A stretch of DNA of 64,000 bases from Gnetum montanum (Eukaryota > Streptophyta > Gnetopsida > Gnetales > Gnetaceae), in assembly GCA_015680685.1 (NCBI GenBank), contig MNCI01002923.1:528872-592871 (forward strand). The letters are read 5' to 3'. Position 1 is the first letter of the stretch; the number at the start of each line of letters is the position of its first letter. The translations under genes and the position numbers were made by a program. The notes below the pieces were generated by a model. That model was not told the origin of the DNA. It saw only the letters and a program-made list of their open reading frames with translations, and did no database searches. Of this stretch, positions 35,521 through 48,419 are shown piece by piece.

Positions 35521-35899
35521 TTTGTATTCTTACCTTAATCCATTATGTGAAAATTTTGGTAAGCATGACAGTTTGAATATTTAGACTTAATGAAGATGGA
35601 AGCTTGTTAAGGGTGAGAAGATTTGCTTTAGGAGAAGATGATCTTAATGAAGCTCCAATTCTACCAGCCTTCTCTGGATTTTTCCTAAAGAAAGGAAATT
35701 TCTTTGTTTGGCCCTTACCATTGTTGGTGAGATCCTTTACTTGTATATTTACTACCTTTGTAGCTTCCCTCTATTGTGGTTGCGATGATAACTCTCTTTG
35801 CATTGCTGGTGGTGGCATTGGTAGAAAAGGATTTGGAAAGTTAGCTACTTGTGGATGGACATTTAGGTTTGAATTAGTTCTTGGTGGCATTGGTTAATG

Positions 35900-38085
35900 G
35901 TATTTTGGTAGATAATACTATGAAGTCTAAATAGTTTCATTTGTTGGTGAGACTAGATGTTGGACATAGTATCCATAAGGATTAGGTCGTTGACATGGCA
36001 GTGGCATCACCCATGATTAAGGCTATTGCTACTATTGATAATATTACTCTTATGGCTACGACAAAGCTTCACTAGGATAGTACATTGGTTGAAGGTTCTA
36101 TCAGTAGTTACCTTGAGAATAAGGTAACCATTTGGGTGTTTATTTTTGAACAAGTTTTGGGTTAAGTGCGTATGCTACTATTTCTTGCAAATGTGTCATG
36201 ACTGAACAACATTCCTTAGGATGTTCATACTAACACATAATACAACCTTCATCATCTATAGAGTCAGTATCTAAGACCTCAGCTACTGAAGCAACTTTGC
36301 CTTTGCTTCCAAGTTCTCTCTTCTTTCTTTTAACTATACCTCTTGTCAAGACTTTCTTTGCTCTTTCCTCCACAATATTTAACATTGTTGTACATATTTC
36401 GCTAACTAAATCCCACATTTTTTCTACCTATGCTATTACATTGACAACAAAATTTTGGATTGGTAGCATCTTTTTTTAGATTGTCTAGTCCAGGGTTTTT
36501 TCATCTTGGGTATCACACACCCATGCATCTCTCTTTCTTATTGATGGATCCCTATTGTACTCTTCAGCTGATTCTCTCTCTTTTTTTTTGAGTTTGCCTT
36601 CTTCTTTTACCACTTGATTGATTAGTCTTTGAATATGATGGATGGTCAACTGTGATAATATTCCCTAAGCATAAATCCCAAGGGTCTCTCTAGTTTTACT
36701 TCTTAGCCCATCTATGATGTGCCTTAGCTACTCCTTTGATGAAAATCTATGGCTTGAGAATCTATGTAATGGTGAATAATACCTACCCATTATCACATCA
36801 AGGGTTTTGTAAGTCCCTTGTTTCTAGTTCTGGATTTGTTTTTTTAGATTTGACAATCATGAATACGTCTGATATTTATCATTAAATATTTCAAGCATGG
36901 TACTTCAATGTTTGATGGATTCACATTCTAGTGACTTGTAATAGCTTTCTACTTCACAATTATTCTAGGAAATAGCTTTAATTTTTTCCAATCACTCTCT
37001 ATGTTTTGAAGGGCATAGGCATTGTGGAATGCTTGAAGGTGATGCTAGGGATCATTGTTGTAACCACCTTCAAATCATGGAATATTGTTCATAACTAGCC
37101 ATTTGATTTGGCTTCTCTCACATGCTTGATCAGTATGTAGATAGCTTCCTGAATATTTATCATACTTTAGGTTACCATTAGGGGTTTATTATCATGATTG
37201 GGTTCATATGCTCTATTGTAGTAATGACCCCTTTTATGCTCATGCCTCTCTTGATCCTCTCTTCTATCTTTTCTTATTCTTCATTCATAGTCTTCATCTT
37301 TTGAATCAGAGTACCTTGAATATCTATCATGATGGCCATGAATTTGCCTTTCTTCCCTATTAGAGTTCCTATACTTATGTCTTCTCCTATCAAAGTCCTG
37401 CAATGATCATGATGAGGCAAACGAGGTGGCAAGAGAATGGTGTCAATTGGTTCTCCTTTCATGACTCTTGTATGTCTCTTTGTAAGATTTAGTAGGATCC
37501 CTTGGCCTAGATCCCCACTAGTATCTTGAGTTAGTAGCCTCCTCCTTATGTGTCTTTATCAAAGTAGAATGAAGTTTGGCTTTGATAGGTTCCTCTAGTT
37601 TGATGAAAGATGTCTTCAAAGGATCCTCATAGTTTTGGTGGAGTTCTAAAATGAATTGATCAACATCAAGTTCTTCTATGATAATAGAAGTGTTAGGATG
37701 CTTCCCTTTGTTATGTATATGTTTGACTTCCATGGCAACATCTCTTCTCATCTAGTCCTTTATGGGTTCATACGGTCTAGTCATGTGTTGAGTCACATGA
37801 AACCCTTTTTGAATTTGGTCCAAATGCATCTCCTTTAGAGTAGTTTGTAGCATGTTTAGTGCTACACGTTCTAGAGGTGGGATAATGTTACCTTGTATAT
37901 CTCTCCACCTCATTTTCTTATCCTAATGAAGGATGAAAGTAAAGTCTAGATGGTATAGATCAATGTGAGCATAAGTGATTTGTGTCTACATTGGAATCCC
38001 CCATTCTTCTTCATCAACCATTCTATCACTATTCTTCTTGTCTACTTGGCAAGTGATGGTTGATCATTATGTGAAGCCATGTTAT
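35900..38085 (-). pseudogene. gag: Decayed gag of element D
   Basis: Starts at an ATG near 38085 (MASHNDQPSLAK). It then changes frame several times: a 77-codon piece at 37751-37518 (HIHNKGKHPNTSIIIEELDV), Arg/His-rich stretches around 37480-37200 that match the Arg-rich N-terminus of C's gag, and traces of the gag core further on. CxxC-like remnants occur near 36240 (CIMC). It has more stops and shifts than C's gag and cannot be translated as one protein. Confidence 0.6.
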
Positions 38086-38200
38086 AGTTCTTAGATAGTT
38101 TGAGTTAAAAGTATGCTTTACTTATTGTTGTTAGATTTGACTTTAAGTTTTAGATACAATGAACTTTGAAAAACTAATTACTTAGCATAACATTGACTTA

Positions 38201-38219
38201 TTGTTGGCAATGAAACCAA
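38201..38219 (-). promoter_or_regulatory. Primer-binding site of element D (tRNA-Asp type, decayed)
   Basis: On the - strand TTGGTTTCATTGCCAACAA follows the LTR end. It keeps the TTGG...TTGCC core of the Athila site. Confidence 0.6.
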
Positions 38220-38969
38220 TGATGTGCAGTGGAATATCCAACACCCAACCATATGAGATACAAATGTTCATGCATGATCTTAATTGAATTCTGTAGATAA
38301 GAAAATGTGATTATGCAAGTAATTGGTTAGAGTTCATGATCATTGTATTCCCACATAAGCTAGTAAATTTATTATGTATGGTTTAACTCACAATGAGGCA
38401 TATGACATATGAAGTTGTATCGGTCATATTGATCTTGGATAATATGAAGTAAAAGTAATGGTTTCTAATCTATGTGATAGTAAATGAATCTAATCTAGCC
38501 TATGCTATGAGCAGCTAGTCCTAATATTTTGTTTAAACCTTGGACTTCATGTAACTACTACTGGGATTAGCAAGTATCACACTACTAGGTGTACCAAGTG
38601 ATTGTACTACTAGGTTACCAAGTAGCTACACTTAAGTGCTTAAGATCAATCATACTCATTCTACTTAACAATAGGAATAGTAAAGTGCATTAAAAGTAAA
38701 TTGGTAACTATGAAAATAGTAAGCATTAAAGTAAATGAAAGAAGAGCACAAACTACTAAGTACTAAAAGTTAAAATTACAAAAAAAATTTAAAAGAGTTT
38801 TGCTACTATGTTATCAAATCTACTGCAGATCCATGTGTCTACGTGTTGCTTTTATAGGTTGGCATGCACCTTGCGATATCATTTATACAATAACATATCA
38901 TGAGATATGATAATGTATCTATGACATCATGACTACAATATTGTTATGGAAAAATATTTGGCTTGATCA
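38220..38969 (-). repeat. 5' LTR of element D
   Basis: 750 bases from TGATGTGCAGTGG to GGCTTGATCA. It is about 120 bases shorter than the 3' LTR, through internal deletion in its right half. Confidence 0.8.
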
Positions 38970-41900
38970 AATGTGTTTCATGATCTTAGTAGAAAAAGTA
39001 GGCCAAAACATAATTTCTTTCTTAAGTGGTATAATATCAACTTCAATCTTTCTCTTGCCTTCATAGATTTCTTAGACAAGATGTTAAAGTTTAGTTTTAT
39101 GTATCTTGGAAAACTTTACAATAACAAAATCTTTATGTATAAGAATAGTTAATGGTAGATCTAACAATTTAACAAATTAGTAATCTTGAATGCATTCATC
39201 ATTCTTTGTAAAAACATTGTTTCATATTCTCTAGTCTTTCTTAATCAGATTTGGTTCTTAGCTAATTCATTAAGAACCTAGCTAACCTAGCTATTATCAT
39301 CTTTACAAGGGAATACTTAATTGGTTGAACTTAATGAAATATCTCTTCATAAGTCTTCCTTTCTTTTCTTAACTTTACTGAGCTATTTGTGACTTAGTGT
39401 CATTGGGCTTTATGAAATCCTTCTTCTTAAACATTTTCTTTTTCTTAGCCATTGTAACCTTTTGGCTGACCTTTACTTATTATTGAAGAAATTGGACCAC
39501 ATTATGTATGGTATTTCTTAAATTATCATTTCCTATTTAGGAAACAATATCCTATGCTATAGAGATTACTCTTGTCTTTTACAACACTTACTCATCAATC
39601 TTATGAATGGGATTAATGGTTACTTCATCTCCTTAGGGTTTAATTTGAAAGAGATGAGAGGATTCTTTCTTATGAATTATGATTGATATTTTTTTCTAAA
39701 ATTATTCACTTATGAATATTTCTTTTCATTGGTTATGAATTGGTTCATGATGTTATTTTTATTGTGAGTTGGATCATGAAGTTTGATACATTTTACAAAC
39801 TCTATGATTTTTTTCTACTTCTTCATCATCATGGTTCTTCTCATGTCTTTCACTAGTAGGATGTTTCTTCATCTTCCTCAATTGTTCCTTCACATACATA
39901 TCTTTCGTAATTGTTTCTTGGTTTTTTGTAGAAAGGTTGTGATGGCTACTAGGTTATGAATCACAACTTTTTATTATGAATTTATTAAGAATAGTTACGA
40001 ATAATCTTGAATGATTATGAAACTAATGATTGTACAATTTTGACTTGTGTAGCTTAACACAAGGACCATGTGAATCTTAAGATAAGTCAAATATTGACTT
40101 AGAATTATTTAATTCATTGTGTTTTGATACTTTTGTATTCATTTAGTTAAGAAGATCCTGGTAATTCATGCATGATATTTAGACTATGAACAAGGAGCTA
40201 GTTTCATCCCATCTTTAATCCTCAACCTTCTCTAAAGAAAGGTATAAATCATGAAACATGATTTGAAGGAAGGTAAAAATTACTACCCCATTATAAGTTG
40301 TAATTTGAAGGAAGGTACAAATAATGGGTTGAAATTAGGTCACATTCTCTTGGAAATATAAGAGTGAGATCAAGAAACTTGGTTTGATTATGCATACAAT
40401 GGTTTATGATGTGTTGATGATTATGTATGATGTATGTGGTATGCGTACAAGGTCATGTGTCATGATAATGATTAGTACATTCTAAGCCTTTTCATATGCA
40501 TATGTTAGAAGCTATGGTTGAGGTCTCATAATGTGTTAATATGCTATGAATGACTATAATGTCACAACTAGTCATTAGCTTATTTTCCTATGACTTTATG
40601 TGTTAAGTGTGTGATGTGATATGAGGGGTCATATAGAATAAGTTATTGTCATCATATTTTTTGTGCATATATGTGTGCAAGATATTGGTACATGTGAATT
40701 GCTAAGGCTTAAGCTAGCCTAGTAGGGATTCTTACTAATTGTGCATTTGAAACATATTATTTATTCTAATTATTAAGGCTTAAAGGAGTTTGAATGTTAC
40801 ATGAAATTACTATGATACATGTAGCACAAGTTGCATATGGTTAGTCCATAGGTGGAGCTAACATGAGGTGTGTAAACTAGTTGGCGATGAGACATCTTGG
40901 AGGATAGAGGGGTGAACCCTAATATGATGAATTAGTAAGGCTCCTACAAAAACCTCATCCTAAGAGTGGATGAACATAGGTAAGTTAGTTCATATGGCTG
41001 GTATGTGACATAGTTAAGTTGGTTCCTATGATTAAGTCTCTAGAAGTGTAGTGGATGTGCAACTTTAAGAGGTGGACCCTAGCACAAGTGTTAGTAATAA
41101 AAGACTTATAGGAATATGATTATTAGTTCTTATGAATTTTGACACACATGCTACATTGAGTATGGATATGGTAGCTACCATATGGTGATGAGTGTGTTGA
41201 TGCCTATTTGCATTGTGATCATATGATGTTGTGGAGTAGTAGGGTCTTAGGATTCATGGTGGATTGTTGCATGATATGTTATGCTATGGATTGTATATGA
41301 TATGATGATGTGATGATATATATGCATGGGATGCTTGGTATGCATGCTAGACTAACATTTGATGCAGTACTTATTAGCCATTTAATAGGAAAATTGTAAA
41401 GACTTTTTCCTAAGTTTATAATGAGTATATTTTATGCAAGTGATGAAGTTGTAGGTGTTGAAGAGCATCAAGGCTAATAGGGAGGATGGAGCTTTGGTCC
41501 ATATATATATTTTTATATTTATATACATGTTAGTACATGAGATAAATTTATTTGCTTATGGTATTGGTATTGGTATGGATAGCTATTGAGTTGGGATGTG
41601 TGTTATGTTTTGATAGTGATGTATTTATGTTAGTGAGAATGTGCTTAGCATGATGATGGATTATGCTTTACCTACTTTATATATATGTTACATTTTGAAA
41701 CAAGTTATATGATATAATAATCTAGTTTCTGCATGTATTTTGGTAAACTTGTTATGATATTTTCTTATGTTAATATTTTTCTGCAACTATATTATTGGAT
41801 TGACCTTATGAATTATTTAATTTTCTAATTATTGGATGATTTTGGATGTAGCATTGTCCTAATGTAGATGCATTAGGTGGGCTATGACATTATGGTATTG

Positions 41901-42264
41901 ATGCAAGGATACTTCAATGTTATTTTATTCTTATGATACTTAATTATTTGCATTTCAGATCATAGGGATGGTAGGTAGTCATGATTCTAATATTTATAGA
42001 ACATGAGGTTCTGATGAGTTGGTGTCATCTGAGCATCATGTATAGTCAGACTAGCCTCTATAAAAAAATTTGCACTAGGCCTAAGCATAGTCAAGCTAAG
42101 GTTGCACAATAGTCATTATAGTTTCTATAATAATAATAGTTGGTTATGCTTCCTCTTTGGCTATTAGGGAGGTGAAAAGTGGCAATAGTAGTGAAGTTGA
42201 TTAGACTAAGAAGCCTATTAATAGGAAGCTAGTAGAGTAGTTTTACAAGTTATGAAATTCTACT
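38970..42264. other. AT-rich region, probably including the 5' LTR of gypsy element G
   Basis: No convincing coding region. The stretch at about 41150-41650 is rich in ATGATATG/TATGATG words, as is common in plant gypsy LTRs. At 42019-42034 the sequence TTGGTGTCATCTGAGC resembles the initiator-Met primer-binding site TTGGTATCAGAGC with a three-base insertion, so an LTR probably ends shortly before it. I could not place the LTR start. Two copies of AATTTGAAGGAAGGTA-like sequence lie near 40250-40320. Confidence 0.35.
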
Positions 42265-42987
42265 TTTTTTTGACACCAAGGATCCTACAATGATAATTCA
42301 GTGGCTTGAGAAGCCAGGAAAGACATTTAATTTGATGACGTGTACATTAGCACAACAAACTAGATTGACCATGTATCACTAGCACAACATTGTTGGAAAA
42401 CTGAAGAGTAAGTCAAGGGATATATAGATAAGAATGTGGAGTGAACTAACATTTTGGTAGTTTTTACAGCTTAATATATGTCCAACCAACATACCCCAAG
42501 TTAAGAAGGATGAATATTACTAGTTGTACTAGGGTAGTTAATCTATGGCAAAGGATAATGTCTACTTTTCTAAGATTAACAATTATGTTTTACAAATGGA
42601 AATAGATAGTATGACTAGAGCAGATAGACTTATTAGAGGATTGAGGTGTCATTAAAAAATTGTATTTTACCACTCAAGCTAACATCATATGATGAGACTA
42701 CAGTCATTTATATGGACTTGGAGACAAGTTAGCAAGTGAATGCTACTTGATGGGATAGGAGATAGGGATAGAAAAGGGGATTGTCACTTGGAGATAGGCT
42801 TGATCCCTCCAAGTAGGGCCATGGATGTGGTGGAGGATGATAATAAATGTTAGTTAGTGATAGTACAACAACTTTTGGGTGAGATATCCCTATGTGCTTT
42901 ATATGTGGATACTCTAGGCATGTGTACAGGAATTGTCAAATTTGTTATTTCTGCATAGGGCCAAGACATTATGTTAGAGAATTCTTA
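42265..42987 (+). pseudogene. gag: gag of a + strand Ty3/gypsy element (G), truncated by E
   Basis: One + frame shows a gypsy gag core (TMIIQWLEKPGKTFNLMTC, later MTRADRLIRGLR), then a zinc knuckle CFICGYSRHVYRNC (C-x2-C-x4-H-x4-C, from 42895). A second knuckle-like motif, CYFCIGPRHYVREF, has its last Cys replaced by Phe. Zinc knuckles bind the element RNA. The style is that of chromovirus-type gag. Of seven clear premature stops five are TAG. Element E starts at 43108 and removes what would be protease and pol; these may continue beyond the right edge. Confidence 0.7.
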
Positions 42988-43107
42988 AGATAGATTGGTA
43001 AAGGTAGAGGAGAAGGTGATTGAGGTTAGAGACCATCTATGTAGGAAAAAAATTATGTACTTATGACATAGTCATGTGGTGTTGGATAGAGGACCCAAGG
43101 ATGGATG

Positions 43108-46071
43108 TGTTGGCAACCATTTGGGACAGGACCGCCAACGAGTGTCCTCGAATAGGATTTAGGTTCTTGCTAGTCTCTGGCAACACCAAGGCCCAGATAC
43201 CTCCAAATAGACTTAGTAGTTAATGTGGGTATGTGTGTGTGCTATTGTGGTATGCAGTTATGAAATATGAAACGATTGTGTTGTGTGTAAACTACAAATG
43301 ACTTATCTTAAAGAGATTCAGCCAACTTTGCCAAGTACTGTGAGTTGTTGAGAGTTCCTATTTTGTTCAATTGCCTAGTCTACGCGGTCGTTATAATACC
43401 TACTTGTAAGAAATAAAATTTTGCAAAAAAATTTGAGCACAACTCCACGAATCTACTTCTAATTTTCCCCAGAGAAAGAGATAGTTCCACAAGAAAACTA
43501 GAAATAGAGCAAGATTCGATGGAAATAGACAGAAAAAAAGTAGATTTTTGTGGACCTCAAATATTTAAACAAGGTAAAATAACACGAGTAAACACTTTGC
43601 AATAAAGCTATCCCAAATTCAATAACTACAAATTTTTCAAACTTCCAAGGCTCAAATAAGCAATTTCTTCAAGACAATCCTACTATGCTACCAAAAAATT
43701 GCTGCGTAAATTACCACGTACGAGACTCCATTTTGGCTAGATAATGGACATTAACAATTGCATTCAACAGAACCTTCAAAAGACTTGACAATATCTGATT
43801 GAAATACCATGGAGATTCACTTTAAAAATAAAAAGAAGCTATTCTGGTCCCATCAAAATACCAAAGATTTTTTGAACCCTCTTGACTATTGAATCGTTCA
43901 ATGGCATGACTACAAGTAGAGGCTCTCTTACAACAATCTCAATAGCAGTTCTTATACGTTGCACAATAATAAAATTTACTACTAAAATGCTCTTAAGGAT
44001 TTTAAAAACAAGCACTTCTATGGAAAAATTTTAATAGAAATTTTCTATCGGGCAACAAGAACAATAAGAGCAATCTAAAAATCCCAAAATTTCTTTCCAA
44101 GGATGATACTATCTAAACCACTAGCTAGACAATTTTAAAAAAATAGAAATAAAACATAACTCATAGGACTATGACAAAGAGGCTAAAATCTTTTCTTTAG
44201 CAAGCCATCTTACAAGTAATCGTTCACAATTTCTTCTTTACAATGCTCTTCTCCCAAGACTCAAAGTGTGTCTCCAAGTGAGAGCCCAAGTGTGTGATAC
44301 CAAAAATGAGATCCCAAGTGTGGTAGCCCAAGTGTGATGTATTGTCCCCTCTGTGATCTCCCTTTCTTCTTATCCTTGAAGCCTTTTTATAGGGTTCAAA
44401 TGGTAGTTACATCTAAAATATCTTTGCAAACTTCTCTCCCAAGTAACTTGCCTAACAAGTTAGGAAGTATTAACTTAGGAAGTTAGGAGAAATATTGAAA
44501 ATATTGCTTTTGTGAATAATAAAAATAAACCTAATAGCTCCATATAATTGTTTAAAATTATAGCTCCAATAGCTTTTCATTTTTACTTGTTTAAAATTTT
44601 TAAGTTTTGAATACTATTGAAGCCCTAGTAATTTTATGAACAAGGTGATGTTATAATATCTACCTTGGTGTAGACATTGGTGGTAGCTAATCTATGTAAA
44701 TTTATATAAATAATTTATCCACACTTGCACCCGTGTAAAAGTGGTTGGAAATAAAAATTTAAATCCAAAATATGAGGTTCGAATGTGAAGGCGCTAGGCC
44801 TAGAATTGCCAGCAAATATTTCCAAATTATCCCACCCTGCTAAAAATCGTTATCAACTGCCACTGCGGAAGAAGGCTCTGCCACTGCATCCGACATCGTT
44901 ATTGTGTGGTGTTCAGTTGCTGAAGAGCGAAGGAGAAGGATTTTTCTTGAAAAAAAATGATGTGCTGAACATATGGTCCTGAACATAGGGTTTCAGTTGC
45001 CTGTAATTTATTTTGGTTTGCCCTAAATTCGCTTAGGGCTTCTTGCATTTTTTTTGAAAATCGTCTTCCAAGTCACTGCCGTTGATTGTAGAGCTAGGGG
45101 TGAACGTGCCATGGATCAGAGTATCAGCGAATGATGGCGTTGGGTATGGTAAGTTGAGAACGACCCTGTAATGGCCAGAAAATTCTCTGCATAGTGCGCA
45201 TATTGCAAAATGTAGAGAACGTCTGGGAAGGCGTTGTATGCAGGTAGATCCGACTCCATATCGGTGGGAAATTTTTTTTTTGAAACTGAATGTGTTGCTG
45301 CTTAAACCTGCCGCGAAGCTCTGATTGTGGTTCCTATTTTGATCAAAGCGGCAACGACCATGAGATCTCCTCCTCCACTGTCCTTGTAACCATGTCCTTG
45401 CAAGGCTCTATCACAATATGCCCAGCAGGTGTGCCACCAATCTTGGGGCCAAAGAAAACAGTCGGGTTCACCATTCTATTTCGATCAGATCGCGTACAAA
45501 AATAGAAACTATTAAAGATCAACAAACCCTAGCACTTCTACAAAATCTACTGATGCCTCTGTGTTAGTACCAATGCATCTCCTTTCCAATCCATGAGCAA
45601 TACCATAGTTTAGATTATTGTATTTACCGTCATCTATGAGGATTGTTCCATTTGCAAAACTTTCATTTTCTATATTCAATTTTAAATTAACAATATCTTC
45701 TCCATCATTTTGCAAACATCCATTGATAATTTCCCCATTTTGTTATTTATACAATCTGTTGATTCTGATTTTTGAATTTTCATTTCCAGTTCTCTTCTCT
45801 TATTCTTTACTAGTATCAAAATGATCAATTCCTGAACATATTTCTAACAATGAAGAATTCCTTACTTGTCAATTGACTCACCATTGGCACATTATCTCTT
45901 GCAATCTTCTATTTACTGTCTTTCATATATGCATTATTTCCATCAATAATATTATGGTCTCCCCTAGATCCCATACCAATAGTATGAAATAACACATTTA
46001 CATTCTCCCACTCTTACAATAATGTTTAAGATGAATCTTAGTGTTCCATGAAATGGCCAAATGTGCCAACA
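43108..46071 (-). repeat. 3' LTR of element E
   Basis: 2,964 bases with palindromic ends TGTTGG and CCAACA, similar to the LTRs at 49743-52763 and 58563-61586 but more diverged, with a largely different stretch in the middle (about 44480-45830). The five bases to its left are GGATG. The other end of E lies outside the window. Confidence 0.88.
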
Positions 46072-46088
46072 TTTCTGCTCCCCTTAAA
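46072..46088 (-). promoter_or_regulatory. Polypurine tract of element E
   Basis: On the - strand TTAAGGGGAGCAGAAA precedes the 3' LTR start TGTTGG. Confidence 0.7.
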
Positions 46089-46268
46089 AATTTAAAGAAA
46101 CTTGTGCAACCTCATTTCAAAACTGAAACATACTGAAATTTTCATTGAATTTTACAGTTGAATAGAAATCTTTTTTGAGGAAAATTCCTATTTAACATAA
46201 GGTGTGATGGGACAAAAATCTCATTCCTAAGAAAAATAACAAACTGTACATTATCAAGTCCTCATAGA

Positions 46269-46781
46269 CTATTCTTGGGATGGAAATTGAATTGCAAGGG
46301 TTACCCTAGTAGGAATCCTCATCTCTCTAACTGTTTCATAGGAAATCTTGGATGTGATGAAGGCTGTTCTGTTGTTCTTTGGCTTAGTGGAGCTCTCACC
46401 TTGATCTACTGGAGCTTTCTCTTCAGCACTTTTCTCATTTTCTTTTTCGGATGAGCTCTTCTGTTCTTTTCCATTAGGTCCTTCATTTTCCTCTCGGGAG
46501 ACAAAGGCTTCTCCCCATCCCCATGATGACTCTTCATTGGTTGGTTGCTCTTCTCTTTTCTCTTCCTCTTTGATGCAATCTTGGTATTTCCCCCAAACAT
46601 TGGACTCTATCTCTAAACCTCTAGTGAGAAAAGAAAATTCATTGGACAACCAAGCCATAAAAGGACACTCTTTTAGAGCTCCACAAGACCTAGCCTTTAG
46701 GTAAGCCTTCAATACATGCTCAGGGCAACATCCCATCACATATGGAATAAAAGGCTTTTTTATTGCTCTCTCAAACTCCAT
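46269..46781 (-). CDS. Extra sense ORF downstream of integrase (element E)
   Basis: A 170-codon frame starting with ATG at 46781. The N-terminal ~55 residues are mixed (PFIPYVMGCCPEHVLKAYLK, later FMAWLSNEFSFLTRG). The middle is very acidic and Ser/Lys-rich (KSSSEKENEKSAEEKAPVDQ), and the C-terminus is more ordered (YETVREMRIPTRVTLAIQFP). Element F has the same frame at 53405-52979 with matching start and end of the visible part, so it is inherited and probably real. No known domain is recognised, and no membrane segment or zinc knuckle. It lies between integrase and the polypurine tract, a place where Tat-type elements sometimes carry extra ORFs. Confidence 0.6.
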   Translation of the reverse strand: MEFERAIKKPFIPYVMGCCPEHVLKAYLKARSCGALKECPFMAWLSNEFSFLTRGLEIESNVWGKYQDCIKEEEKREEQPTNEESSWGWGEAFVSREENEGPNGKEQKSSSEKENEKSAEEKAPVDQGESSTKPKNNRTAFITSKISYETVREMRIPTRVTLAIQFPSQE

Positions 46782-47140
46782 CTCCCTCTTTCAAATTAGC
46801 TCTTTCTTACATTCCCTACTCAACTTGAATTAAAAGATGATGAAATTTTAGGCAACTTAACCCTCTTTTTATAGGTGCTAGAAATTTAAACTCCCCCCAA
46901 AGAGTCTTCAACCAAGCTTCCTTATTTTTAGGCATTTGAACCATTTGTCACAATCCTCACTAAGTAGTGGATGAGTCACCCTCTCCACTTGTTCCACTTG
47001 TAGGCTTCCACTTACCTCACTTGAAGAAAAATTATGTTCTAACTATAAATAAAGCATAATTAAACATATTAATTGATACTATATTCCTAGTAATATTTAC
47101 ATAATAGTATATACATATATTATTTTGTGTAATGACATCT

Positions 47141-48241
47141 TCAAACTGTATGCAATTGTTCCAAATAATGTTTTATATGCAAAAAATTATATGGAAATTG
47201 CAATTCCATGCCATCCAAAGTTGATAATTTGTAAGTATTCTCTAATAATTGCTTTGTAATTTGAAAGGAAACAATCCATGTTGGGGTAAACTTATTTAGT
47301 TTCTTCATATTCCATAATAGGACAAGGTTCCCTATCTTGAAAGTTCTTTTCAGAGCTTTTCTATTAAACCATCTTTTAACTTGAAAGATATTTTGTAACA
47401 AATTATCCTTTGCTTTATCTACTTCAGCTTCTCTTTTAATAAGAAAAGTCATGAAACTTCTATCTTTATTAGTCTTTTCACTATATCTTTGTACAAATTC
47501 ATAAGCTGAGCTTACAATCTTGTTTGTAATTTATGCTGGAAAACCATAAACTAAGTTATATGGTGATGTCCTAATAGCTTTCTTGAATCTGATTCGATCT
47601 TATCATAATGCGAATTGTAGATAATCGATCCAATTTCCTGGATTCCCATCCATCGATTTCTTGATATAAGCAATAAGATTTTTATTGGTGGATTCTGCTA
47701 GGCCATTTCCTTGAGGATAATAATTTGATGAGGAAAATAAGAAAATATAGTTTTTAGATGCCCATATGATAAACTCTTCGGATTTGAAGGTGGGCCCATT
47801 GTCTGACACTAACACTTCGGGTAAACCAAATCTACTTAGAATATGGTCCTGTAGAAACTTAATTACATTTGATGCCGAACTTCCTCTTAGAGCCTTTGCT
47901 TTAGACCATTTAGTGAAATAGTCAGTAGCTATGAGAATAAACTTATGTCCAGCTCTTGAAGGAGTAATTGTACCGATAAAATCCAAACCCCATTGCTGAA
48001 ATGGTCTATCTGCAACTACTGGCTTTAAAGGGGTTCTAGCCCTTTTAATCTTGGGCCCATGAATTTGACATTTATAGCATTTTTGAATTTTTGAACTAAT
48101 GTCTTGATACATGGAAGGCCAGTAATATCCATATTGCAGAATATGTTGCATAGTTGACTTAGGGGATTCATAAAATAGATTCAAATGATCATGAAATTGT
48201 TTCAAAATGAAACTAATTTGATCATTATGAACACATTGCAA
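47141..48241 (-). pseudogene. pol: Integrase of element E
   Basis: The core (48241-47603) has the zinc-binding region with HDHL and CYKC, GLDFIGT with the first catalytic Asp, SDNGPTF with the second, and GNGLAESTN with the Glu, so all three catalytic residues are present. A stop and frame break at about 47600-47455 separate it from the C-terminal part (47452-47141), which shows KIGNLVLLWNMKKLNKFTP and a NTYKLSTLDG motif of the GPY/F type. No chromodomain is seen. It follows RNase H after a linker of about 50 residues, with no second RNase H between them. Confidence 0.85.
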
Positions 48242-48419
48242 TAAAACCCCTCAAAAATATTTTCTGTATAATATACCATCTTTAACAATGAATCTTCGTT
48301 CTCTTTTGAAGAAAGCTCTCTTTTGACTTGCAGTTAAATCATTTGGGATTTTCCTTGTATTAGGAAATTTAAGAATTTCATCATACCAATTCTCTTCATG
48401 GGTATTAAGTGTACATACA

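Larger units (their letters stand above)
28773..38969 (-). mobile_element. Element D: Athila-like, without polymerase genes
   Basis: A 10.2-kb - strand element with LTRs at 38220-38969 and 28773-29640, a tRNA-Asp type primer-binding site, a gag trace (38085-about 35900), a protease trace (about 35520-35190), a non-coding stretch with a conserved hairpin, an ORF in the env position (about 32235-29844) and a polypurine tract. No RT, RNase H or integrase motif is found between protease and the downstream ORF, so it is a non-autonomous derivative. The flanking five bases (GCTGT and AATGT) match at only three positions, so the duplication is eroded or the limits are slightly off. Confidence 0.78.
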
